From the NCBI GenBank assembly GCA_003162615.1, contig PMNG01000163.1, forward strand, positions 514 through 14,666: a stretch of 14,153 bases of DNA, in the 5' to 3' direction. How positions within the stretch are numbered: position 1 is the first letter of the stretch; every line of letters begins with the position of its first letter. The position numbers and the translations under genes are program-made. The notes below the pieces were generated by a model that saw only the letters and a program-made list of their open reading frames with translations, was not told the DNA's origin and did no database searches. The DNA is from Methanothrix sp. (GTDB lineage: Archaea; Halobacteriota; Methanosarcinia; Methanotrichales; Methanotrichaceae). Below are positions 1 through 6,241 of the stretch, piece after piece.

Positions 1-219
1 ATCTCCAGCCAGGGATTTGCCTCGTCAGGGCTAGTTTATCTGATTATTTATAACCTGGGCATAGCACTTCCAGTGCTTCTCCTGGGAGGAATCATCGCAT
101 TAGGCATGAGCCCAGAGCAAGTGGATCATTTCCGGAACAAACACAGAGTTGCCATCCGGTTGATAACTGGAATCACGCTATTGGCTCTGGCACCACTCAT
201 ATACTGGCAAATGATTTAG
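1..219 (+). CDS. ccdA: CcdA/DsbD-type transmembrane protein, C-terminal fragment (5' end outside window)
   Basis: The frame is open from the first base and ends at TAG 217-219, giving the last 72 residues of a membrane protein. Two hydrophobic helices are visible (around residues 9-34, rich in L/G/I, and residues 52-71), separated by a short polar loop with SPEQVDHF and RNKHR. Proteins of this family (cytochrome c biogenesis / DsbD transmembrane region) pass electrons across the membrane through two buried cysteines. Those cysteines would lie upstream of this fragment. The assignment rests mainly on the second copy at 882-1232, which retains the RAPCVGG motif. Whether the gene is intact upstream cannot be seen. 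Confidence 0.7.
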   Translation: MSSQGFASSGLVYLIIYNLGIALPVLLLGGIIALGMSPEQVDHFRNKHRVAIRLITGITLLALAPLIYWQMI

Positions 220-297
220 AGCTAAAAGGAATGAGGGGTAGAGAAAAGAAGTGTCTGAACGGCTCCCCGGATGTACGCCTCTCGGCCAGTGCTGGGC
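1..297 (+). repeat. Direct repeat copy 1 (ccdA 3' end plus flank)
   Basis: Positions 1-219 match 1014-1232 with 13 mismatches and no gaps (94% identity). Similarity continues more weakly into the 3' flank (shared AAGTGTCTG, CTCCC, ATGTA, GCCAGT) to about 297. The offset between the copies is about 1013 bp. The duplication therefore included non-coding downstream DNA, not only the gene. Confidence 0.85.
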
Positions 298-409
298 TTA
301 AACGTGGTAACATCGCAAGCAGGTCGGGCTCAGCAGGATTGTCTATAGGTGCGAAATCATAACAAAGCTAAAGACAAATGCAGATAATGGGAATCAATAG
401 GAATCGCAA

Positions 410-679
410 ATGGCGTTCACGTTACAGCTCTCCCACACCGCTCAGAAAGCCTTGGATAAGCTACCGCTCAGTGCTGTGAAAAAGATCTACGTCCATCTTG
501 AAGAGCTCAAGACAGATCCTCGCCGACCAAGGCCGAGGGCCGATATTGTACCCGTGGCTGGAAGTGAGACATTGTACAGGCTACGAGTTGGTAAGCTCAG
601 AGTAGAATATGAGGTCGAGGGAGATGTTCTAAAAATAGCGAAAATATTCCAGAAGAAACGAAAATCAGATTACAGATAA
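410..679 (+). CDS. relE: RelE/ParE-superfamily toxin
   Basis: An 89-aa basic protein with the RelE fold signature. It has an N-terminal alpha-helical pair (residues 8-35, with the QKALDKLP type segment and HLEELKTDPRRPR), then the C-terminal beta sheet with YRLRVGKLRVEYEVEGD (56-72), VLKIAKIFQKK and a terminal R. RelE toxins cleave mRNA in the ribosomal A site, and the conserved basic residues of the last strands and the C-terminus (here KKRKSDYR) are the usual catalytic/binding set. ATG 410 is preceded by an AGGA-type Shine-Dalgarno sequence. The length is normal for the family. It is followed after 32 bp by a small acidic ORF that is the likely antitoxin, so the order is toxin first. The toxin activity is inferred from family resemblance only. 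Confidence 0.85.
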   Translation: MAFTLQLSHTAQKALDKLPLSAVKKIYVHLEELKTDPRRPRPRADIVPVAGSETLYRLRVGKLRVEYEVEGDVLKIAKIFQKKRKSDYR

Positions 680-711
680 AGCGATATACCAATAGAGAGG
701 ATTATTACCCA

Positions 712-888
712 ATGGCAGCAAGAAGCAAAGTCAGAGCAGCCAAAATAGAGCCCCTTGAAGACAAGGACTTTGCCGCTCTCGAAGAAGAGGATGATTCAAG
801 CGCTGAGGAACTTCATGCACTCATTGAGCGGGAGAAGAAGGATTTTATCAGCTTGGATGAATACCTCAAGCGTCGTGGTATCAACTGA
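712..888 (+). CDS. Small putative antitoxin partner of the RelE toxin
   Basis: ATG 712 to TGA 886-888 encodes 58 residues. The N-terminus is basic (MAARSKVRAAK). The middle is very acidic (LEDKDFAALEEEDDSSAEEL), followed by an amphipathic stretch and the ending SLDEYLKRRGIN, a tail seen in many small archaeal antitoxins encoded beside RelE. It lies 32 bp downstream of relE on the same strand, so the two are probably co-transcribed. No DNA-binding domain can be assigned with confidence. The stop codon lies at the point where ccdA-like sequence begins in another frame, so the gene sits exactly at a recombination junction. The antitoxin role rests on size, charge and position. Confidence 0.6.
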   Translation: MAARSKVRAAKIEPLEDKDFAALEEEDDSSAEELHALIEREKKDFISLDEYLKRRGIN

Positions 889-1232
889 GAACAAGGGGCT
901 TCCTTGGAGCCATTTCCAGCCGGAGGCTCAGCTACTATTTCCTCTTAGGAGCGCTCTTCTCCCTTGTGCGGGCCCCCTGTGTGGGTGGGATCTACATCGC
1001 TATCATCGGCATAATCTCCAGCCAGGGATTTGCCTCTTCAGGGCTAGTTTATCTGATGATCTATAACCTGGGAATAGCACTTCCAGTGCTGCTCCTGGGA
1101 GGAATCATCGCATTAGGTATGAGCCCAAAGCAAGTGGATCATTTCCGGAACAAACACAGAGTCGCCATCCGGGTGATAACGGGAATCACGCTATTAGCTT
1201 TGGCACCGCTCATATACTGGCAAATGATTTAG
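882..1232 (+). pseudogene. ccdA: 5'-truncated second copy of ccdA
   Basis: The frame ending at TAG 1230-1232 reads GFLGAISSRRLSYYFLLG, then ALFSLVRAPCVGGIYIAIIG, then the same C-terminal 72 residues as copy 1 (three substitutions: I to M, E to K, L to V). The RAPC cysteine is the second redox cysteine expected in CcdA/DsbD proteins. The N-terminal helices and first cysteine are absent: upstream of about 882 the DNA is antitoxin sequence. The only start-like codon near the conserved part is GTG 966, which would leave an 88-residue stub, so I read it as a decayed gene. Ten of the 13 differences from copy 1 are synonymous, so the two copies diverged under purifying selection before truncation. 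Confidence 0.75.
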
Positions 1233-1312
1233 GCTAAAGGATTGAGGTGAGAGGAGAAAGAAGAAGTGTCTGTGCGACTCCCAGAATGTATGCGTCTCAG
1301 CCAGTACTAGGG
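1014..1312 (+). repeat. Direct repeat copy 2 (ccdA 3' end plus flank)
   Basis: Matches 1-297. The coding part is 94% identical, and the non-coding flank is recognisable but more diverged to about 1312. The relE/antitoxin pair lies between the two copies. Unequal recombination between them could remove or duplicate the toxin pair. Confidence 0.85.
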
Positions 1313-1505
1313 ATCAAAAGTATTCTCGTTGTAGGTTGCGGATAATAGATGACCCTCAGCAGCTATAGGAGAAGAACATCCTTCGCTACTATTGAGCCAG
1401 GAAGGCTGTTGAAGTTCCGGGGATGATTATTTATTTAACAAATTAGATATACTAGATCGGAGAGTAATAATGACTAAGCATTGGAACAAGTGAATAAGGA
1501 CAACA

Positions 1506-2582
1506 ATGGCCGATGAAATAAGGTCTATTCCTCGTATTCGTCGTGAGCATCTGATTATAGTAATCGATTCAAATATATTGATTGGAAATTACGCTTTTAA
1601 TTCACGTGATATGGAAAACTTACTTGATTTGACACAAAAAACAAGTTCGTATATATATATGCACGAAATAGTTATAGAAGAGGTACGTGCTCATATTGTG
1701 AATAAGTGTAGCGAACATATAGAAAAAATCATCAAGAATTCAAAAGAGCTAGAGAAGTGGGGGGATGTCAAAATCCCGCCAATTGATAAAGATAAATTGA
1801 TAAAAACTAGTCTAGAAAAATTTGAACGCTTAGTATCACTTCCCGATGGTGTTTCAATAGGCACCCCAGATGGAGGAGTTTCGAAAGAACCATCTGCGTT
1901 TCCTGTAATAATAGTCGGGAAAATAATTTTAGCTCCCCTAGACGCCTCCGATCTCGATGAGGTATTGATGCGATTGATTAAGCGGATAGCTCCCTGTTCA
2001 AGGAATGGAGAAGAATTCAGAGATGCGATGATATGGTTAAATATGCTCAGATTTTGTAAGAAAAGATTTGATGGTTCTCCCGTTGCTTTCATATCCGCGG
2101 ACAAACATTTCTCGGATGGCAATAAACAGCTAAAACCGGAGCTATTAGAAGATGTAAGGAAATACGGCATCGATCTTGAATATTTTGAATCTCTCCCTGA
2201 ATTCCTGGAAAAGTATTCCGAACCCATTAAAGGCATAGATCGAGATTGGATAAATAGTCGTATTGACTTCGAAAGAGTAAATGAGTTAATTAAAAGTAAA
2301 GACATACTAAAAATGTTTAATTATTATAATAATTTGGGGCAAGAAATAGAACTAGAAGAAGATGCCTGGACTATTAAATTGAAAGCCTTTTACTTGATTA
2401 GAAAAGAAAGCTCTTTGGAGGTTAATCTGACTTTTGAGGTAGATATTAAGAATGTTGCTGATATTAAAAAAGATAATAAAAATAATGTTAGTGATATAAG
2501 ATTTGAAGTATCCGGAAATATAATCGACAATAAGATATCTATTAATGAATCCACATATTCGATTCGTTGGAATGAAATTTGA
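1506..2582 (+). CDS. PIN-domain ribonuclease-like protein (DUF4935 type)
   Basis: A 358-aa protein with an N-terminal PIN fold. Strand 1 ends in the first catalytic acid (IIVIDSNILIG, D21). EIVIEEVRAH carries the second (E59). FRDAMIWLNML (D173) and VAFISADKHFSD (D199, D204) supply the rest, in the order and spacing typical of DUF4935 PIN proteins. PIN proteins are Mg-dependent RNases, often toxins or defence effectors. Residues 240-358 form a separate domain, rich in beta strands and N/K/D, that I do not recognise. ATG 1506 has AAGGA a few bases upstream. The gene is markedly AT-rich compared with the housekeeping genes, which suggests acquisition. No antitoxin-like ORF adjoins it. It converges on the TIR gene at 2777-3653. 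Confidence 0.8.
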   Translation: MADEIRSIPRIRREHLIIVIDSNILIGNYAFNSRDMENLLDLTQKTSSYIYMHEIVIEEVRAHIVNKCSEHIEKIIKNSKELEKWGDVKIPPIDKDKLIKTSLEKFERLVSLPDGVSIGTPDGGVSKEPSAFPVIIVGKIILAPLDASDLDEVLMRLIKRIAPCSRNGEEFRDAMIWLNMLRFCKKRFDGSPVAFISADKHFSDGNKQLKPELLEDVRKYGIDLEYFESLPEFLEKYSEPIKGIDRDWINSRIDFERVNELIKSKDILKMFNYYNNLGQEIELEEDAWTIKLKAFYLIRKESSLEVNLTFEVDIKNVADIKKDNKNNVSDIRFEVSGNIIDNKISINESTYSIRWNEI

Positions 2583-2776
2583 AATAAAACGAATCAATTG
2601 GCATACCGCGTGATCGTATTCTCTGTATATTCGCCAACAACGCTGCAGGATGGAGCGTAGCAGATTGAGGGCACGCACAGTGATAAAATATGCAATCCTG
2701 AACCCCATCTTTTGAGGATCTGGCAAGGGAAGGTAGGATTAAAATGACTGTTTGGAATGATAAGGAGGGAGCTGGA

Positions 2777-3653
2777 TCAAAATAATAAGTGAGCTGCTAC
2801 GTAGTCTCTAAAGGAGCTCAGATCCTTTTTGCTGACAATTATTCTTGATATAAGGAATTCTATGCTATAGTCAAATAGCTCCTCTTTAACATGGAATCCG
2901 AAAGGATCATTAGATGGAGATGGAGCCATATTATATAGCGTTTTAAGCCTATGTATTAATTCATCAAGCAATTCTACTAAGTGTTGGCGATTAAAATAAT
3001 TCATGGTGCGGATAAAATCTTCCCACTCATTTTCCTTGTATAAGCTTCTTGTATGCCACAAGTTGAATTCTGCGGGGGAGAAACTAAAAGGCATAGTGAT
3101 CCCAGTTAATCCCGAGGGAGGAGCTAAATTAGGGACGTACGTGCCCCGCGGCTCGCTTTTTACTCCTGGATTGGTCTTCTTTGTTTCCTCGATGGTTTTA
3201 TTACTTACTTTCGCGTCGTCACCGACTTGTTTCTTAGCTTGAACATCAATAGATTTGAGAATTTTTGCTAATCCATCTTTCCAATTCGGAAACATATCTA
3301 CCCAATGCAGGTTACAAAGTTCTTCTTGCGGTGGTTCGCACTCCTCGATACGAACTGGTATGAGGAAAATATTGGGTTCTGGTACTTCGTTAAGAATATC
3401 GAGTGCAAGAGCCAGTTCCTTTTGGACAAACCCTCTCTTTGGAATCGAAATTTTAGATAAAATTGCTAAAAAATATCGACTATCCCTGATAGCTTTCTTG
3501 ATGGTAGCCCGCCAATCCTGACCTCCAAGAAGAGATTTTTCATCAATCCACACATCGAACCCTGCGGACGTTAAATCATCATGGAGTTTCATTGCGGCAG
3601 TCTTATCTTCCAATGAACACTTTCGATGATTCCCTCTCGATAATTCTGCTCAC
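2777..3653 (-). pseudogene. TIR-domain protein, frame disrupted near its N-terminus
   Basis: The long frame (from TTG 3613, 278 aa) starts inside a TIR domain. It has KLHDDLTSAGFDVWIDEKSL, GGQDWRATIKKAI, SRYFLAILSK, RGFVQKELALALD and IFLIPVRIEECEPP (to about residue 120), then a polar linker (120-165) and an unrecognised helical C-terminal domain (165-278). The missing first strand is found just upstream in another frame: from GTG 3653 the DNA reads MSRIIERESSKVFI, then runs into a stop. Family members read KVFISY, two residues, then ED at this place, so about 11 nt appear to be deleted at 3611-3612, removing roughly four residues and shifting the frame. TIR proteins are NAD-cleaving or signalling modules of immunity systems. 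K26 stands where the catalytic Glu is usual. A shortened TTG-started protein is possible but would lack beta strand A. Confidence 0.7.
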
Positions 3654-3792
3654 CTTGGAAGTAGTTCAACAAATCAAATATTAGAAACCTTGCTCTACTT
3701 ACTTGAAGAGATAGCCAGGATTTAGCATTTAACAAATTTGAACTCGATACAGGTCTTTCGAAGATTCCTCAAATCAGGCCAATGTCTAGAAA

Positions 3793-4443
3793 TCAAGTTT
3801 CATCCGCCAGCTCTCTTGCCCTTCTTATCGCCCTGATAGCATCCTCTTTTTTGAGATCGCTTCTTTCGGTATCGATAAAAGACTTGAAACGCTCCAGCAG
3901 ATCCTCGGATACCTGGCCCTTGCAGGCGTTTATTATCCTGTCGTAGGTTCTTTCAGGGAAGTAGAGCGACATAGCTTCCTGCAACAGGGCCAGACTCGAC
4001 TCTTCGTCGAGCACTCCTTCCTTCAAAGCTATTTTCAGGTTGTGTCGAATATTAATCAATGGCTCAGACAAGGGCTCAAAAGTGTACGGGTCGAACATCA
4101 GTGCAACCTCGTCATCAGAGACCAGCTCTTTATGCTTGTATGCCTCGTATATCTCGCCCACGCCTTCCATGCCGTAAACATCAAGCTCCGAGGCCCTCAG
4201 GGCTCCCATGCTGGATGCCCCAATGACCTTCACGCCACTGTCCAGGGCGTACAAGACCTCTTTGTGGGCCACTGAACACTCCTGGAAGAATACCCCGTCT
4301 ATTAGACAGATGATCTCGGCTCCGTCCTTGGCCGCCTTGAAGAGATCTCCTCGCTTGGCCGGGGGCCGATAATCGGCATCCAAAATTTCGCGGGCCTCGG
4401 CTTCAGGAAGGCTTGGGCCCAGGAACACGACGACGTTTGGCAT
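3793..4443 (-). CDS. tfuA: TfuA-like partner protein for McrA glycine thioamidation
   Basis: A 216-aa TfuA-family protein. It opens with VVVFLGPSLPEAEA, followed by DGVFFQECSVAHKEVLYALD and VIGASSMGALRASELD, the hallmark GASSMGALRA block, then DDEVALMFDPYTFEPL. In methanogens TfuA works with YcaO to convert a glycine of methyl-coenzyme M reductase McrA to thioglycine. TfuA is thought to deliver sulfide, though its chemistry is less well established. I choose ATG 4443 over the upstream TTG 4461 because a GGAGGG Shine-Dalgarno lies between them and the family begins at this point. The start overlaps the 3' end of ycaO by 41 bp, so the two are co-transcribed and probably translationally coupled. 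No irregularities are seen. Confidence 0.9.
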   Translation of the reverse strand: MPNVVVFLGPSLPEAEAREILDADYRPPAKRGDLFKAAKDGAEIICLIDGVFFQECSVAHKEVLYALDSGVKVIGASSMGALRASELDVYGMEGVGEIYEAYKHKELVSDDEVALMFDPYTFEPLSEPLINIRHNLKIALKEGVLDEESSLALLQEAMSLYFPERTYDRIINACKGQVSEDLLERFKSFIDTERSDLKKEDAIRAIRRARELADET

Positions 4444-5617
4444 TCTTAACTCGCCCTCCAACCCTCTCGGAATCCACAGCGGAGATCTCCAGTCCCGGAA
4501 CTATTACCCGAACGACGGGAACCCCTATCTCCTCCCTGGTGAGATCGACGACTATTGCCCGCTCGAGTCCGGCTTCCTCCAGGTGGCCGGTCATATTTCT
4601 TATATCCTCCAGGAAGTCGTCAGTATCGTAGGATTTCATTTCGGCTAAGTCCCTGGTCCTGGAGACGTCGAACCAGTGCTTGTTGAGCCTCTTGGTCCTA
4701 TCGTAGCCGATCTGTTTCCGAAAATCGGCGACGGTCGTATCCTCTCTTGCTCCGTGAATCTGGGTGAGCCTGGACTGTGCTACCTCGGTCAGGGCGCGCA
4801 GCACTGCAACACCGGCACAGGTATGGGTTCCCATGCCTGTTGTCAGAAGAGTGGGATCTCTCAGTTTAGTATCGTCCGAGACTGCCGCACATGTGGGAAT
4901 GCCGATGTCGCTTGTTATATCCTTGAGATAGACTGCCACCTCGGCTCGGGAGAACTTGTCCATAAGGTCTCCGGCCAAGCCGTGTCCTACGTTCTGGATT
5001 ATGGGTCCCGTGTTGCGGCTGGCCTCCACCAAGGACCAGGCGTCCCTCTCGATCACCTCGGACAGACCGTGGAATATGGCCTCTTCCACTTCGTTTCCGG
5101 AGGCAAGGCCGCTGGTGTTGGTACGAAACAACAGCTTGTAGCTGTGGGCCAGAGGGTGAAAGACTGCATTTGCGGGCACCAGGATATCCTCGTCGTTCAT
5201 AATATCGTACCCAGTGACCCACGGGATCTCGCTGTCCGGGTCAGACCCCTCAGGCAGGATGAGATCTGATGGATCGAGGGCGATCTGCTCTTTCTTTAAT
5301 TCTGAGAATCTGGAGATTAAAAGCTCCCTGTCTTTCAACTCTCCCGAATACCTCTCGATCCCTTCCATCATGGCCGAGACCTTGGCCTCAGTCGCTGTTG
5401 CGCCTTTTCCGTTGTATACGGATATCGCTCCCTTTTCGGCCATAGGCCTTATCGACGAAAATACCGGTATTCCTACCCGATCCAGATTAGTGATGTCCGC
5501 TACTCTGGTTATGCCCGCTGCTGGCATCTTGGAATCTATGCGCGATAGCGTCTCTTCGGGAGCGAGAGCCCTATGTGTATCGTCCTTATACCTCTTCAAA
5601 CACGACCTTAGCCTCAT
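4403..5617 (-). CDS. ycaO: YcaO-type cyclodehydratase/thioamide synthase
   Basis: A 404-aa YcaO-domain protein. Conserved blocks include GKGATATEAKVSAMMEGIER (ATP/Mg-binding Glu residues), LFRTNTSGLASGNEVEEAI, GLSEVIERDAW, and late CAGVAVLRALTEVAQSRLT and VPVVRVIVPGLE. Members paired with TfuA in methanogens activate the peptide amide of McrA with ATP to install thioglycine near the active site. ATG 5617 is chosen over the upstream TTG 5644: GTGAGG sits five bases ahead of it, and the extra N-terminal residues PCPGREAR look non-native. The C-terminus ends in KNAKRRRVPGPKPS, a basic, proline-containing tail. It is first in a two-gene unit with tfuA and has its own promoter at about 5655-5663. 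Confidence 0.92.
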   Translation of the reverse strand: MRLRSCLKRYKDDTHRALAPEETLSRIDSKMPAAGITRVADITNLDRVGIPVFSSIRPMAEKGAISVYNGKGATATEAKVSAMMEGIERYSGELKDRELLISRFSELKKEQIALDPSDLILPEGSDPDSEIPWVTGYDIMNDEDILVPANAVFHPLAHSYKLLFRTNTSGLASGNEVEEAIFHGLSEVIERDAWSLVEASRNTGPIIQNVGHGLAGDLMDKFSRAEVAVYLKDITSDIGIPTCAAVSDDTKLRDPTLLTTGMGTHTCAGVAVLRALTEVAQSRLTQIHGAREDTTVADFRKQIGYDRTKRLNKHWFDVSRTRDLAEMKSYDTDDFLEDIRNMTGHLEEAGLERAIVVDLTREEIGVPVVRVIVPGLEISAVDSERVGGRVKNAKRRRVPGPKPS

Positions 5618-5654
5618 TCGCGCCTCACGTCCAGGGCAGGGCAAAGCTGGGATG

Positions 5655-5663
5655 CCATATAAT
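5655..5663 (-). promoter_or_regulatory. TATA box of ycaO-tfuA
   Basis: On the minus strand, AGTATTATATGG lies about 40 nt ahead of the ycaO ATG, which would give a short leader of roughly 12-15 nt containing the GTGAGG ribosome-binding site. No other good TATA is present in the 106-bp gap to the thioesterase gene. It is a sequence-match call only. Confidence 0.5.
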
Positions 5664-5674
5664 ACTATTCAGTT

Positions 5675-5692
5675 CTGACAAGGCTGACAAGG
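5675..5692 (-). repeat. Perfect 9-bp tandem repeat upstream of the ycaO promoter
   Basis: CTGACAAGG occurs twice head to tail on the plus strand (CCTTGTCAG twice on the minus strand), 12 bp upstream of the ycaO TATA box. Tandem half-sites just outside a BRE/TATA are a common place for an archaeal regulator to bind, but no protein is implicated. Confidence 0.6.
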
Positions 5693-5723
5693 AAATTTGC
5701 AGTCCGGGAGTTAACTTGACTAC

Positions 5724-6140
5724 TCACAGAAAGGGAAGTGGGTCCTTCTTTCTGTAAGCCATGGCCTGGCAGGTAGCTATAAGGTCTCCCTTATCGTTCT
5801 TCACCTCGATGTGATAGCTGGAAATTCTCCTGGATCTGGAAACCTCTCTGGCCTCGGCTCGGAGTGTGTCACCAGGAGTCGATGGATTGATGTAGGAGAC
5901 ATTCACGTTCAGGGCTACAGCAACGGTCCCATGAGAGTTCGCTGCAACCTCGAAAGCACCGTCGATGAGGGAAAATACTGCCGCTCCGTGGGTGGCTCCG
6001 AAGATGTTCTTTGTATTCTCCGACAACTTCAACTCCACAAGCGCAATTCCTGGGCCAACCTCAACCAGCTTCAAACCCATCATCTTCGCATACGGCTCCT
6101 GTTCAAACCCTCGGCGTATGGCTTCTAAAGTCTCTTCCAG
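5724..6140 (-). CDS. Hotdog-fold (PaaI-type) thioesterase, probable CTG start
   Basis: A hotdog-fold protein. NIFGATHGAAVFSLIDGAFE carries the HG(A/G) motif with the conserved Asp of the central helix, followed by VSYINPSTPGDTL and a C-terminal IATCQAMAYRK strand. Such enzymes hydrolyse acyl-CoA thioesters; the substrate here is unknown. The first ATG in frame is at 6083, but the frame stays open upstream and reads EETLEAIRRGFEQEPYAKMM, which fits the N-terminal helix of the family. The best start for that version is CTG 6140, seven bases after GGAGG; no ATG, GTG or TTG is available. That gives 138 aa, the usual length, against 119 from ATG. It ends 106 bp before ycaO, with a separate promoter between them. 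Confidence 0.85.
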   Translation of the reverse strand: MEETLEAIRRGFEQEPYAKMMGLKLVEVGPGIALVELKLSENTKNIFGATHGAAVFSLIDGAFEVAANSHGTVAVALNVNVSYINPSTPGDTLRAEAREVSRSRRISSYHIEVKNDKGDLIATCQAMAYRKKDPLPFL

Positions 6141-6203
6141 TTGTATTCCTCCGATTCTGCTCCGGCTTTTACCGGACTGCAGTTCAACTCTACGGAAGTC
6201 TTC

Positions 6204-6217
6204 GAAATGGTTATATC
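6204..6217 (+). promoter_or_regulatory. BRE/TATA of the 6242 gene, possibly shared with the divergent thioesterase gene
   Basis: CGAAATGG-TTATATC matches an archaeal BRE followed by a TATA element. The TATA lies 26-31 bp before ATG 6242, which predicts a leaderless transcript. Read on the other strand the same bases give GATATAAC, about 70 bp before the thioesterase CTG start, which would yield a leader of about 45 nt with the GGAGG site. One TATA may therefore serve both directions. Confidence 0.55.
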
Positions 6218-6229
6218 AACTCTCCTATT

Positions 6230-6239
6230 ATCCTAGGAT
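6230..6239. promoter_or_regulatory. Palindrome at the predicted transcription start
   Basis: ATCCTAGGAT is a perfect 10-bp palindrome directly between the TATA box and ATG 6242, an operator-like position where a bound dimer would block initiation. A short palindrome can occur by chance. Confidence 0.35.
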
Positions 6240-6241
6240 TA

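Noticed and set aside
755..1066. 103-aa plus-strand frame overlapping the antitoxin and the ccdA fragment
   Set aside because: It crosses the junction of two better-supported features in a third frame and has no protein-like pattern.
1691..2305. 204-aa minus-strand reading frame opposite the PIN gene
   Set aside because: It is a shadow of the PIN coding sequence: serine-rich, no recognisable motif, while the plus strand has all PIN catalytic residues.
4676..5269. 197-aa plus-strand frame opposite ycaO
   Set aside because: The minus strand encodes the conserved YcaO core; the complementary frame is a codon-bias artefact.
6011..6241. N-terminal extension of the 154-aa protein back to 6011
   Set aside because: The extension lies over the thioesterase gene and its promoter and is low-complexity and proline-rich; the TATA spacing supports ATG 6242.
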